From Rhodobacter sp. (lineage in GTDB: Bacteria > Pseudomonadota > Alphaproteobacteria > Rhodobacterales > Rhodobacteraceae), in NCBI GenBank assembly GCA_027484145.1, contig JAIXUH010000002.1, forward strand, positions 124,001 to 188,000: a stretch of 64,000 nt of DNA. The letters run 5' to 3'. Below the pieces are notes generated by a model, which saw only the letters and a list, made by a program, of their open reading frames with translations, had not been told where the DNA came from and did no database searches. Numbering within the stretch: the first letter of the stretch is position 1; each line of letters begins with the position of its first letter. The position numbers were made by a program, and so were the translations under genes. Shown here one piece after another: positions 54,156 to 62,962 of this stretch.

Positions 54156-55049
54156 TTATCCCGCGACCGAGGCGGCGTGAATGCTGCTGACCGCTTCGCC
54201 CAGCATCGCATCGAAGGCGGCGTCCGACTGTTGCGCCGACAGCCCTTCAGACAGGGCGCGGCTAAAGCTGGCAATGATGCCGGTGTTGCGGGCCAGAATG
54301 GCATTCGCCTCGTCGCGGCTATAGCCGCCGGACAGCGCCACCACTTTCAGCACGGCAGGGTGATTCACCAGCGGCAAGTAGAAGTTGTCCACGCTGGGCA
54401 AGGTCAGCTTCAGCATGACTTGTGTGCCAGTGGGCAGGGCGTCCAGATGCTTCAGCAGTTCGGTCTGCAACATCGCTTCGGCCTCGGCCTTGTCGGCGAT
54501 GGAAATCGTAACCTCGGGCTCAAGGATCGGCATCAGGCCATGGGCGGCCACCTGCGCGCCAACGGCGAACTGCTGCGCCACAATGGCGGCGATTCCCTTG
54601 GCATTGGCAGCATTGACCACCGAGCGTTCCTTGGTGCCATAGATGCCGGCCTTCACCGCCCGCGCCAGCAGCGCATCAAGCTCTGGCATCGGCTTCATCA
54701 GCTGCACGCCATCCGCTTCGGCCTCTAGCCCCTTGTCGATCTTCAGAAACGGCACAACGCGCCGCTTGTCCCACAGATAGGTGGCGGTGGGGATGCCGTC
54801 GATCGTGCGGTCCATGGTTTGTTCAAACAGGATCGCCCCCACGACCTTGTCACCGCTAAAGGCGGGTGACTTGATGATCCGCGCGCGCATGGCGTGGATC
54901 AGGTCATACATCTCGGTCTCGTTGGAATAGGCGGTTTCAGCCACGCCATAAAGACGCAGCGCCTTTGGGGTGGACCCGCCACTTTGGTCAAGGGCCGCGA
55001 TAAAGCCGTTGCCGTTGCGAATCTGGTCGGTCTGCTGTGCCGTCGTCAT
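54156..55049 (-). CDS. Fructose-bisphosphate aldolase, class I
   Basis: Cleaves fructose 1,6-bisphosphate into two trioses through a Schiff base. The 297-residue protein starts near FIAALDQSGGSTPKALRLYG, has GAILFEQTMDRTID, LMPILEPEVTIS and the Schiff-base Lys in VMLKLTLPSVDN (K214), then VVALSGGYSRDEAN. It lies near pgk on the same strand, so the region makes two glycolytic or gluconeogenic enzymes. Confidence 0.93.
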   Translation of the reverse strand: MTTAQQTDQIRNGNGFIAALDQSGGSTPKALRLYGVAETAYSNETEMYDLIHAMRARIIKSPAFSGDKVVGAILFEQTMDRTIDGIPTATYLWDKRRVVPFLKIDKGLEAEADGVQLMKPMPELDALLARAVKAGIYGTKERSVVNAANAKGIAAIVAQQFAVGAQVAAHGLMPILEPEVTISIADKAEAEAMLQTELLKHLDALPTGTQVMLKLTLPSVDNFYLPLVNHPAVLKVVALSGGYSRDEANAILARNTGIIASFSRALSEGLSAQQSDAAFDAMLGEAVSSIHAASVAG

Positions 55050-55174
55050 GTCTGAAAATCCCCAATCTGGTCGTCAAATCTGCGGGCCATGCCCATGATA
55101 CGCCTCACCGATAGTCGCTGATCCGCTGTCCCGCAATCGTGGTGGCGCTAACACCAACGGACTGCGGGAAAGTG

Positions 55175-55993
55175 TCACCAGCGCCGCCTGAGAAACACGC
55201 CGACCGCCTGCGCCACCACCCGCCGGGGCAGCACGCGCGGCAAAAAGGCGAGAACCTTGTTCATCACGCCCGGCACAACAATGCGCCGGCCCTTCATCAT
55301 CCCGGCCCAGCCAGCGGCGGCGACTGTGTCTGGCGTGGGCATGGGCAACCATCGCGTGACAAGGGTGCTGCGTTCGGCCCCGTCGGCGGCAAAGAACCCG
55401 GTCTCGGTGGCGCCGGGGCACAGGCTAGTGACCAGAACCGCCGCCGGGGCGGATTCCACGGCAACCGCCTCGCCCAGCGACAGAAGATAGGCCTTGCTCG
55501 CGTGGTAAACGGCCATGTGCGGCCCCGGCAGAAAGCCAGCGGTCGAGGCCACGTTCAGAATGCGCCCGCCGCCATGTTCGGCCATGTATCCGGCGGCCTT
55601 TTTCATCAGGATCGTCGCGGCCACGATGTTGACCATGATCGTCTCTGTTTCGCGCGGCCAGCCATCGGGGGCGGCAAAGGCGCCGTTGTGGCCGAGGCCT
55701 GCATTGTTGACCAGCACCGCAACGCGCCGCCCTGTGACGGCTTCGGCCCAGACCTGTTCGGCGGCGTCAGGGTCTGACAGATCGGCGGTCAGGCAAATGG
55801 TCGCCACGAAATAGGCGCGCCGCAGGCTTTCGGCATGGGCCTCCAGCCGGTCAGATCTGCGCCCGGTCAGGATCACGTTGAACCCGGCCTTGGCGGCCTC
55901 GGTCGCAAGGGCGCGCCCGATTCCGTCCGATGCGCCCGTCACCAGCGCCCAGTCTGCCTTGCGGTAGTCTTGCGCCAGTGACGTATCGCTCAT
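55175..55993 (-). CDS. Short-chain dehydrogenase/reductase
   Basis: A 272-residue Rossmann-fold enzyme with cofactor loop [22 protein letters not shown], catalytic Ser in [13 protein letters not shown] and the Tyr-Lys pair in [11 protein letters not shown]. The longer C-terminal part (ending VGVFLRRRW) is typical of classical DltE-like members. Substrate unknown. Its ATG overlaps the end of pgk by four bases, so the two are coupled, though no pathway link is evident. Confidence 0.9.
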   Translation of the reverse strand: MSDTSLAQDYRKADWALVTGASDGIGRALATEAAKAGFNVILTGRRSDRLEAHAESLRRAYFVATICLTADLSDPDAAEQVWAEAVTGRRVAVLVNNAGLGHNGAFAAPDGWPRETETIMVNIVAATILMKKAAGYMAEHGGGRILNVASTAGFLPGPHMAVYHASKAYLLSLGEAVAVESAPAAVLVTSLCPGATETGFFAADGAERSTLVTRWLPMPTPDTVAAAGWAGMMKGRRIVVPGVMNKVLAFLPRVLPRRVVAQAVGVFLRRRW

Positions 55994-57180
55994 CCCATCA
56001 GCGCCGCCACGCCGGGCAGTTCCTTGCCCTCCATCCATTCAAGGAAGGCCCCGCCCGCCGTCGAGATGAAGGTGAAATCTTCGGCCGCCCCCGCTTGATT
56101 CAGCGCCGAGACGGTGTCGCCCCCACCCGCGACAGAGATCAGGCTGCCTGTCTTGGTCAGTGCGGCGGCTGATTTTGCAGCGGCATTGGTGGCCGCATCA
56201 AAGGGTGCAATCTCGAACGCGCCCAAGGGGCCATTCCAGATCAGGGTTTTGCACGCCTCAAACACCTTGACGATGGCGGCCACTGTCATTGGCCCCGCAT
56301 CAAGGATCATTGCATCGGCAGGGCAGGCATCTGCCGCCACCACGTCATAGGCGGCGCCGGCCTTGAACTCACGCGCCACAACCACGTCGATGGGCAGGTG
56401 AATGGTGCAGCCTGCCGCCTTGGCCTTGACCAGAATCTCGCGCGCCGTATCGGCCATGTCGCGCTCGGCCAGCGATTTGCCCACTTCGATGCCTTGGGCC
56501 ACAAGGAAGGTGTTGGCCATGCCGCCGCCAATGACCAGATGATCCACCTTGGTGACCAGATTGCCCAGAAGATCGAGCTTGGTCGACACCTTGGCCCCGC
56601 CCACCACCGCCACAACCGGGCGCAGCGGCGTGCCAAGGGCGGCGTCCAGCGCCTTCAATTCGGCCTCCATCAGGCGGCCCGCAGCAGCGGGCAACAGCTT
56701 GGCCAAACCTTCGGTGGAGGCATGGGCGCGGTGTGCGGCGGAAAAGGCGTCATTCACAAAGACCTGACCCAGCTTTGCCATCTCTGCCGCCAGTTCCGGC
56801 GCGTTCTTTTCTTCGCCCGGATGAAAGCGGGTGTTTTCCAAAAGCACCACATCACCCGGTCCGGCGGCCGCAATCGCGGCTTCGGCCGGAGCGCCGATGC
56901 AATCGGTGCCGAACACCACTTTGCGGCCAAGGCTGGCCTCTACGGCCCCCACAACATGCGAGAGGCTCATTTCTGGCACGACCTTGCCCTTGGGCCGGTC
57001 GAAATGCGCCAGAAGCACAACCTTGCCGCCCTTGGCGATGATCGCCTCGACCGTGGGCTTGATCTTGTCGATGCGGGTGGTGTCCGTCACGCGTCCGGCA
57101 TCCATCGGCACGTTGATGTCGACACGCGTCAGCACCACCTTGCCTGACAGATCCATGTCATCAAGCGTCTTCCAAGCCAT
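55990..57180 (-). CDS. pgk: Phosphoglycerate kinase
   Basis: A 396-residue enzyme moving phosphate between 1,3-bisphosphoglycerate and ADP. Motifs: [70 protein letters not shown] and [12 protein letters not shown]. The ATG at 57180 follows GGGAGG. It is divergent from the cyclophilin pair across about 140 bases. Confidence 0.97.
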   Translation of the reverse strand: MAWKTLDDMDLSGKVVLTRVDINVPMDAGRVTDTTRIDKIKPTVEAIIAKGGKVVLLAHFDRPKGKVVPEMSLSHVVGAVEASLGRKVVFGTDCIGAPAEAAIAAAGPGDVVLLENTRFHPGEEKNAPELAAEMAKLGQVFVNDAFSAAHRAHASTEGLAKLLPAAAGRLMEAELKALDAALGTPLRPVVAVVGGAKVSTKLDLLGNLVTKVDHLVIGGGMANTFLVAQGIEVGKSLAERDMADTAREILVKAKAAGCTIHLPIDVVVAREFKAGAAYDVVAADACPADAMILDAGPMTVAAIVKVFEACKTLIWNGPLGAFEIAPFDAATNAAAKSAAALTKTGSLISVAGGGDTVSALNQAGAAEDFTFISTAGGAFLEWMEGKELPGVAALMG

Positions 57181-57319
57181 CACGGCCTCCCATCGCAAAG
57201 AATTCCGCTCACCTTGTCCGCGACAAACGGCCTTGCGTCAACCGATCCCGCGCTTTGTCCTTTCCCTCGGGCTGCGGCGACATTAGGTTGCGCCGCGACA
57301 AACCAAGGAGCCCGACCTG

Positions 57320-57829
57320 ATGGCCGAGATCAAAGACCCCGAGAACACAATCATCGTCACCCTGAAAGATGGTGAAGTCGTGATTGAGCTTTTGCCCGAA
57401 ATCGCCCCGAAACATGCTGAGCGCATGAAGGCGCTTGCCCGCGCCAAGGCGTATGACAACGTGTGCTTTCACCGTGTGATCGACGGCTTCATGGCGCAGA
57501 CCGGCGATGTGGCGAATGGCAACATGGAAAAAGACTTCAACCTGCGCCGCGCGGGCACAGGCGGATCGGATCACCCTGATCTTCCGGCTGAATTCTCGGG
57601 CATTCCGCATGACCGGGGCACCATTGGTGCGGCCCGCTCATCGAATCCGAACTCGGCCAACAGCCAGTTCTTCATCAACTTCAAGGACAACCACTTTCTG
57701 AACCGCCAGTACACGGTGTATGGCCGCGTCGTTTCGGGGATGGAACATGTGGACAAGATCACCCGTGGCGAGCCGCCAGCCTCGCCCGACCGGATGATCA
57801 CTGTGCGGGTGGCTGCCGATGTCGTCTGA
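57320..57829 (+). CDS. Peptidyl-prolyl isomerase, cyclophilin type, cytoplasmic
   Basis: A 169-residue cyclophilin without signal sequence. The catalytic Arg-Phe pocket reads VCFHRVIDGFMAQTGDV and SSNPNSANSQFFINF, followed by LNRQYTVYGRVVSGMEHVD. AAGGAG stands upstream of the ATG. It overlaps the next cyclophilin gene by 11 bases. Confidence 0.94.
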   Translation: MAEIKDPENTIIVTLKDGEVVIELLPEIAPKHAERMKALARAKAYDNVCFHRVIDGFMAQTGDVANGNMEKDFNLRRAGTGGSDHPDLPAEFSGIPHDRGTIGAARSSNPNSANSQFFINFKDNHFLNRQYTVYGRVVSGMEHVDKITRGEPPASPDRMITVRVAADVV

Positions 57830-58427
57830 GCGTTTCCTCGTCAGTGGGTTCTTCGCCCTTGGGCTGGCAATACTGGGCGGCTATGCCATCAGCCAGACCG
57901 CCACGCCCGTCATGGCACAGGAAGACGGCCCCGGCCCGAACCTTGTGATCGATGTCGGCGGGTCGACCAGCGGCCAGATCGTCATCGACATGCTGTCGGA
58001 TGTTGCCCCCAACCATGTGGCCCAGATCGTCGCACTGGCCAAGGCGGGCGAGTATGACAACGTTGTCTTTCACCGTGTGATTGACGGGTTCATGGCGCAG
58101 ACCGGCGATGTGCAGTTCGGCAAGCAGGGTGGCGATACCGCGCAGGCGGGCATGGGCGGATCGGCCATGCCGAACCTTCCGGCCGAGTTTTCCAGCGTCA
58201 GCTTTGACCGTGGCGTGGTCGGCATGGCCCGTGCCGCCGACCCGGACAGTGCCAATAGCCAGTTCTTCATCATGTTTGCCCCCGCACCGCACCTTGACGG
58301 CCAATACACCGTAGTGGGCCGCGTGGTCTCGGGCATGGATGTTGTGGACGCCATCAAAAAGGGTGCCGGCAGCAATGGCGAAGTGGACGGCCCTGATGTC
58401 ATGGCCAAAGTGACCGTCGCCGAATAA
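57819..58427 (+). CDS. Peptidyl-prolyl isomerase, cyclophilin type, exported
   Basis: A 202-residue cyclophilin with an N-terminal hydrophobic segment (FLVSGFFALGLAILGGYAIS) ending near VMAQEDG, either a cleavable signal peptide or a membrane anchor, so the enzyme should act in the periplasm. Its core matches the preceding gene (VVFHRVIDGFMAQTGDV, PDSANSQFFIMF, VVGRVVSGMDVVD), pointing to a tandem duplication with a change of location. A strong terminator follows. Confidence 0.93.
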   Translation: MSSERFLVSGFFALGLAILGGYAISQTATPVMAQEDGPGPNLVIDVGGSTSGQIVIDMLSDVAPNHVAQIVALAKAGEYDNVVFHRVIDGFMAQTGDVQFGKQGGDTAQAGMGGSAMPNLPAEFSSVSFDRGVVGMARAADPDSANSQFFIMFAPAPHLDGQYTVVGRVVSGMDVVDAIKKGAGSNGEVDGPDVMAKVTVAE

Positions 58428-58447
58428 GCGCCCCAAGGCTTCGTTGC

Positions 58448-58478
58448 AAAAGGGCCCCCGGTTTGGGGGCCCTTTTTT
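58448..58478 (+). terminator. Intrinsic terminator after the cyclophilin pair
   Basis: AAAAGGGCCCCC, loop, GGGGGCCCTTTT followed by TTGTTTT. A long GC-rich stem with T-run, 20 bases after the stop codon. Confidence 0.93.
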
Positions 58479-58547
58479 GTTTTCCGGGCCCGGCAGGCCT
58501 TGCCTTTGCAAAGCGCTGCCTGCCACTTATGGCCCGTGGCCGGAAAA
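58479..58547 (+). promoter_or_regulatory. Highly structured leader of the PLP lyase gene
   Basis: Three nested inverted repeats fill the space between the terminator and the ribosome binding site: TTTCCGG (58481-58487) with CCGGAAA (58540-58546), GGGCC (58486-58490) with GGCCC (58531-58535) and GGCAGGC (58492-58498) with GCCTGCC (58518-58524). The outer arm covers the start of the AAAAGGGGAAG ribosome binding site. It does not match a riboswitch class I know. Confidence 0.45.
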
Positions 58548-58558
58548 GGGGAAGTGCG

Positions 58559-59662
58559 ATGGACAAGGACATGCAGGGGCTGGTGGCGCAGATGCTGCAC
58601 CATCGTTCGGGCGGGCTGGAAAAGGGTGATCCTGTTGCCCTGCCGCTGACGTCGGCCACTACCTTTCATCTGCCCGATGTTCAGGGCGCGCCCTATATCT
58701 ATGGCCGCAACGGCACCCCCACATGGGACGCGGTCGAGGCGCAGTTGGCGCTGCTGGAAGAGGCCGAGGTGGTGTCGTTTCCGTCGGGCATGGCCGCTAT
58801 ATCGGCGGCACTGTTCGCCACGCTCAAAGCCGGCGATACGGTGGTCCTGCCCGCCGATGGCTATTATGTGACCCGCGTGCTGGCGTCGGGGTTTCTGGCT
58901 CCTTTGGGCGTCAGGGTGGTTGAACTGCCGACGCGGTCTTATGCCACGGCCGATTTCAACGGGGTTGCGGTCGTCTATCTGGAAACACCGTCCAATCCGG
59001 GGCTGGACGTGGTGGATATTGCCGATGTGGCGGCCCGCGCGCATGCGGCGGGCGCGCGCGTGATTGCCGACAACACGACGATGACTCCGCTGTTGCAGCG
59101 CCCCCTTGATCTGGGGGCCGATCTGGTGGTGGCCGCCGATACCAAGGCGCCCGGGGGCCATTCGGATGCGCTGTTCGGCCATGTGGCGGGGCGCGATGCG
59201 GCGCTGATGGCGCGCGTGCGCGACTGGCGCCGGTTGTCAGGCGCGGTGCCTGGCGCGATGGAGGCGTGGCTGGTGCATCGCGGGCTGGAGACGCTGGAGG
59301 TGCGGCTGGAGCGGATGTGCGCCACGGCGCGGCTGATTGCGCCGCGATTGGCTGAACATCCCATGGTGCAGGCCCTGCGCTTTCCGGGTCTGCCGGACGA
59401 TCCGTCTTATGACCTGTCGCGCCGCCAGATGGCGGATTTCGGTTTTCTGATTGGCCTGACGCTGTCCGATGCCACGGTGGCCGAGCGGTTTCTGGAACGC
59501 TGCGCCTATCTGGTGCGGTCCACCAGTTTTGGCGGCACGCATTCCACGGCGGAACGTCGCGCCCGCTGGGGCGATGCGGTTCCGGCCGGATTTATCCGCC
59601 TGTCGGTCGGGGTTGAACCGGCCGAGGCGCTGTGGGAGGCAATGGCCGAGGCCTTGGCTTAG
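58559..59662 (+). CDS. PLP-dependent cystathionine lyase/synthase family enzyme
   Basis: A 367-residue member of the Cys/Met metabolism family. It has the PLP phosphate loop SFPSGMAAISAAL, NPGLDVVDIADV and IADNTTMTPLLQRPLDLGAD, and Lys196 in AADTKAPGGHSDALFGHV for the internal aldimine. C-terminal RSTSFGGTHSTAERR is typical. Which reaction it carries out (cystathionine gamma- or beta-lyase, or methionine gamma-lyase) cannot be decided from sequence. ATG at 58559 after AAAAGGGGAAG; the upstream leader is highly structured. Confidence 0.88.
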   Translation: MDKDMQGLVAQMLHHRSGGLEKGDPVALPLTSATTFHLPDVQGAPYIYGRNGTPTWDAVEAQLALLEEAEVVSFPSGMAAISAALFATLKAGDTVVLPADGYYVTRVLASGFLAPLGVRVVELPTRSYATADFNGVAVVYLETPSNPGLDVVDIADVAARAHAAGARVIADNTTMTPLLQRPLDLGADLVVAADTKAPGGHSDALFGHVAGRDAALMARVRDWRRLSGAVPGAMEAWLVHRGLETLEVRLERMCATARLIAPRLAEHPMVQALRFPGLPDDPSYDLSRRQMADFGFLIGLTLSDATVAERFLERCAYLVRSTSFGGTHSTAERRARWGDAVPAGFIRLSVGVEPAEALWEAMAEALA

Positions 59663-59668
59663 GCAGCG

Positions 59669-60325
59669 TCAGATCAGGGCGACCAGACGCGCCGCCTCAT
59701 CCCGCACTGGGGTCAGTTTGCTGCGGTCTTCGCCCGGATAGAACCGCGCCCGCACGGCAGTGGCCATGGGGGCAGGGGTTTCCACCCGCACGAGTGGCCC
59801 GACCTTGGCGGCTTCGGCTGCCCAAGCGCGGGCAAGGCTGATCTGGCCCGCCTTTGACGCCCCATAGGCCGCCGAAAAGGTGCCGCCGATCAGCGGGTCA
59901 TCGAAGAACATCGCCGTTCCTTCGCCCGCCCGCAGCAGGGGTTCGACCATGGTAATCAGGAAAGACGCGGCGCGCAGGTTGCAGGCGATAGATTTGTCCA
60001 GATCCTTCATATCAACCGACCCGGCAGGCGACAGCGCCGTGGTATGCACCGCCGTATGACCCCAAGCCTGCAGGCCGCCCCAGCGGTCATGGATCGACCG
60101 GCACAGATGACGCATCGCGTCTTCGTTGGTGATGTCCATGGGCGCCAGCGTCAGGCCCCCGGTGCCGGGCAGTTTTGCGGCCTTGACACGGTCATCCAGA
60201 TCTTCCAGCCCACCCACGGTGCGCGCAACCGCCACAACATGCCAGCCGCGCAGCGCCAGTTGTTCGGCCATGGCAGCCCCAAGCCCGCGCGAGGCGCCGG
60301 TGACAAGGGCGATTTTCTGGGTCAT
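59669..60325 (-). CDS. Short-chain dehydrogenase-like protein with altered active site
   Basis: A 218-residue Rossmann protein with an intact cofactor loop (LVTGASRGLGAAMAEQL) and the Tyr-Lys pair YGASKAG. The NNAG segment is replaced by GHTAVHT, and the catalytic Ser, normally 13 positions before the Tyr, is missing (AMFFDDPLIGG at that place). It may be a non-enzymatic or atypical member. It reads leftward and its stop is six bases from the PLP gene stop. Confidence 0.82.
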   Translation of the reverse strand: MTQKIALVTGASRGLGAAMAEQLALRGWHVVAVARTVGGLEDLDDRVKAAKLPGTGGLTLAPMDITNEDAMRHLCRSIHDRWGGLQAWGHTAVHTTALSPAGSVDMKDLDKSIACNLRAASFLITMVEPLLRAGEGTAMFFDDPLIGGTFSAAYGASKAGQISLARAWAAEAAKVGPLVRVETPAPMATAVRARFYPGEDRSKLTPVRDEAARLVALI

Positions 60326-60358
60326 CTGTCAAGGCTCCGCGCTGGACCGGCGACGCGC

Positions 60359-60410
60359 GGGGGGCTGTCTGCCCCCCGCACCCCCCGAGGATATTTGCAG
60401 AAGGGGAAGG
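60359..60410. repeat. GC-rich hairpin plus AT block typical of Rhodobacteraceae intergenic repeats
   Basis: GGGGGGC-TGTCT-GCCCCCC (60359-60377) is followed by CACCCCCCGAGGATATTTGC and AGAAGGGGAAG. I recognise this hairpin-CCCCGAG-TATTT layout as common between genes in this family of bacteria. It fills the 122-base gap between two leftward genes. Confidence 0.6.
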
Positions 60411-60447
60411 AGGGGAGAATGCAGGAAAGGTCAAGGGGGAGAGAAGG

Positions 60448-60813
60448 TCAGCGGCCGATCCGGGCGATTTCTTCCTGCCGTTTCTGCACGATCAGTGTGA
60501 TCAACTGCGGCGGAAGGGGGTGGTCGGGCGTGAAGAGGATGCCGCTTTTCGAGGTCTTGTAGCCGCTGCACTGATCCGCGAGGGCCGGAATGATGTTGCC
60601 GGAATGCGGGTAGAGGCCAAGGTGTTTTGCGAAGGCCGCATAGCCCACGACCATCTTGCCCTTGGCCCCCGGCTGGCGAAAGCCGGGCATGGCGTAGGAC
60701 AGGCATTCGAGGTGGTCGGGGAGGAGGGTTTGGAGGCAAGCGCGCAGGCTGGTCAGCGCAGCATGCTGATCGGGAGGCAGGGCGGCGAGATAGATGTCGA
60801 CGTCACTGGACAT
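60448..60813 (-). CDS. DUF1801-family protein (YdhG-like)
   Basis: A 121-residue protein with the DUF1801 pattern IYLAALPPDQHAALTSLRACL, CLSYAMPGFRQPGAKGKMVVGYAAFAKHLGLYPHSG and YKTSKSGILFTPDHPLPPQLI. The fold is known; members have been linked to metal handling and stress, but no role is certain. ATG at 60813 after GGAGGG. It follows the DUF2199 gene by 16 bases. Confidence 0.87.
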   Translation of the reverse strand: MSSDVDIYLAALPPDQHAALTSLRACLQTLLPDHLECLSYAMPGFRQPGAKGKMVVGYAAFAKHLGLYPHSGNIIPALADQCSGYKTSKSGILFTPDHPLPPQLITLIVQKRQEEIARIGR

Positions 60814-60829
60814 GGCCCACCCTCCTGTT

Positions 60830-61390
60830 TCAGTCCATCTGCAATCGATGACCATACTGCGCATAGATCGCCAAGAGATCATCAAATGTCAGCCCGTCAT
60901 TCTGAAACTGGTAAAATGGGTGGTCTTTTTCAGCAATCTTCAGGACCGGGCGCTGTCGCCCATCCTGGCCATGAAGCTGCGCGCGCACCGGGGCGTTCGG
61001 CGCCTGCGGCAAGCGGTTTGACAGCCAGCTGAACGCCGTGCCGAAGCTGCTGCCATGCAGCGTGTCGAAAACCTCGACAAATTCCAGGAACCGTTGCTGC
61101 GACAGCGTGCCCCAAGCTCCGAAGGCGAAAGTTTCGTCTGCACCGATCAGCTTCAGTGGCAGGATGCAGCGGACAAAGTGGTGTTCGCCCATAAGGCAGA
61201 AATCCTCGCTAAGGATGACGCGCCCCTCTTCGAGCGCTAGCCGGACTGACCAGTTTGGTTCCTTTTCGATCGGCCCCGTCCATGGATCGGGATAATCAAA
61301 AGCGATGTCGAACACACCTTCGTGCCGTTCGCCACAAGATGCGCAGGTGAAACCGTTGGCCAGAAGCTGGCGCAGACGGTCGTCTGACAT
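60830..61390 (-). CDS. DUF2199-family protein
   Basis: A 186-residue protein. An N-terminal CXXC pair (FTCASCGERHEG) suggests a zinc knuckle, followed by DIAFDYPDPW, EDFCLMGEHHFVRCILPLKL and the conserved FAFGAWGTLSQ, all typical of DUF2199. Function unknown. It is one base before the purF stop on the same strand and may be read from the purF promoter. Confidence 0.88.
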   Translation of the reverse strand: MSDDRLRQLLANGFTCASCGERHEGVFDIAFDYPDPWTGPIEKEPNWSVRLALEEGRVILSEDFCLMGEHHFVRCILPLKLIGADETFAFGAWGTLSQQRFLEFVEVFDTLHGSSFGTAFSWLSNRLPQAPNAPVRAQLHGQDGRQRPVLKIAEKDHPFYQFQNDGLTFDDLLAIYAQYGHRLQMD

Positions 61391-61391
61391 C

Positions 61392-62855
61392 CTATTCCGC
61401 CGCCTTCATTTCGAACCCTTCGGAAATCTTGTCGGACGGGGCCACCGGGTAATCGCCCGAGAAGCAGGCATCGCAGAACTTTGGTGCAGCCATGTCGCGG
61501 CCAGCGGCCTCTCCCGCAGCGCGGTAAAGGCCGTCGAGCGAGATGAATTTCAGGCTGTCGACGCCGATCCAGTCGCGCATCTCATCCTCGGACATGGTGG
61601 CGGCAAGGAGTTTGGAGCGTTCGGGCGTATCCACCCCATAAAAGCAGGGCCATGCCGTTGGGGGGGAGGCGATGCGGAAGTGCACCTCGGCCGCCCCCGC
61701 CTCAAGGATCATGTCCTTGATCTTGCGGCTGGTGGTGCCGCGCACGACCGAGTCGTCGACCAGAATCACCCTCTTGCCCTTGATCAGCGCGCGGTTGACG
61801 TTCAGCTTCAGCCGCACGCCCATGTTGCGGATTGACTCGGTCGGCTCGATAAAGGTGCGCCCCATGTACTGGTTGCGGATGATCCCCATCGCATAAGGAA
61901 TGCCGGATTGCTGGCTATAGCCGATGGCGGCCGGGGTGCCACTGTCAGGTACGGGGCAGACCAGATCGGCCTCGACCGGGGCCTCGATCGCCAGCTCCAC
62001 CCCGATCTGGCGGCGGGTTTCATAGACAGAGCGGCCGCCGATGATGCTGTCGGGGCGGCTGAAATAGACCTGCTCGAAAATGCAGAACCGCGAGGGTGCC
62101 GGGTGAAAGGGGCGCGAGGAGACGATCTTGTTGCCCTCGATCACCACCATTTCGCCGGGCTCGATCTCGCGGACGAAATCGGCGCCAATGATATCGAGCG
62201 CGCAGGTTTCGGAACTGAGCGCCCAGCCGTGGTCAGAAATCCGGCCCAGAACCAGCGGGCGCACGCCCAAGGGATCGCGCACGCCAATCAGTTTGGTGCG
62301 GGTCATGGCGACCACGGAAAACGCCCCTTCGACGGCGCGCAGGGCATCCTTGATCCGCTCGGACAGGTTCTTCTGGATTGAGCGCGCCATCAGGTGAATG
62401 ATGCATTCGCTGTCGGAGGAGGACTGAAAGATCGAGCCGCGTTCAATCAACTCGCGGCGGAGCGCGGCGGCATTGGTCAGGTTGCCATTATGGGCAATGG
62501 CACAGCCACCCATCGAAAACTCGCCAAAGAACGGCTGCACGTCGCGGATCGCGGTGGCGCCCTTGGACCCGGCGGTGGAATAGCGCACGTGGCCAATGGC
62601 AAGCTGGCCGGGCAGGGTATCCATCACGTCGGCCTTGGTGAAGTTGTCGCGCACATAGCCAAAGCGCCGGGCCGAGTTGAAACCCTGGTCGGGGTGATAG
62701 CTGACGATTCCGCCTGCCTCTTGCCCGCGATGTTGCAGGGCGTGCAGGCCAAGCGCCACGAAGTTGGACGCATCGGCAACGCCGATCACGCCGAAAATCC
62801 CGCACTCCTCTTTCAGTTTGTCATCATCGAAAGGGTGGGACAGGAAGGGGCGCAT
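61392..62855 (-). CDS. purF: Amidophosphoribosyltransferase
   Basis: First committed step of purine synthesis, making phosphoribosylamine from PRPP and glutamine. The 487-residue protein starts with a 17-residue propeptide before the nucleophile Cys18 in KEECGIFGVIGV. The glutaminase half has HVRYSTAGSKG and AHNGNLTN, the transferase half the PRPP motif VILVDDSVVRGTTSRKI. Length and motifs are normal. Confidence 0.96.
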   Translation of the reverse strand: MRPFLSHPFDDDKLKEECGIFGVIGVADASNFVALGLHALQHRGQEAGGIVSYHPDQGFNSARRFGYVRDNFTKADVMDTLPGQLAIGHVRYSTAGSKGATAIRDVQPFFGEFSMGGCAIAHNGNLTNAAALRRELIERGSIFQSSSDSECIIHLMARSIQKNLSERIKDALRAVEGAFSVVAMTRTKLIGVRDPLGVRPLVLGRISDHGWALSSETCALDIIGADFVREIEPGEMVVIEGNKIVSSRPFHPAPSRFCIFEQVYFSRPDSIIGGRSVYETRRQIGVELAIEAPVEADLVCPVPDSGTPAAIGYSQQSGIPYAMGIIRNQYMGRTFIEPTESIRNMGVRLKLNVNRALIKGKRVILVDDSVVRGTTSRKIKDMILEAGAAEVHFRIASPPTAWPCFYGVDTPERSKLLAATMSEDEMRDWIGVDSLKFISLDGLYRAAGEAAGRDMAAPKFCDACFSGDYPVAPSDKISEGFEMKAAE

Positions 62856-62962
62856 GTCGGCTCTCCATCAGGGCAGCTGATGCGCCCATTTAGGGCACTG
62901 TCACGCCCGTGTCACGCGCGGAAACGCACCGCGCGCGTTCGAATTTGCTGCAATGCGGCAGA

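Noticed and set aside
58479-58547. SAM-II or SAH riboswitch before the PLP lyase
   Set aside because: The stems do not match the layout or conserved bases of these classes as I know them, so only an unnamed structured leader is reported.
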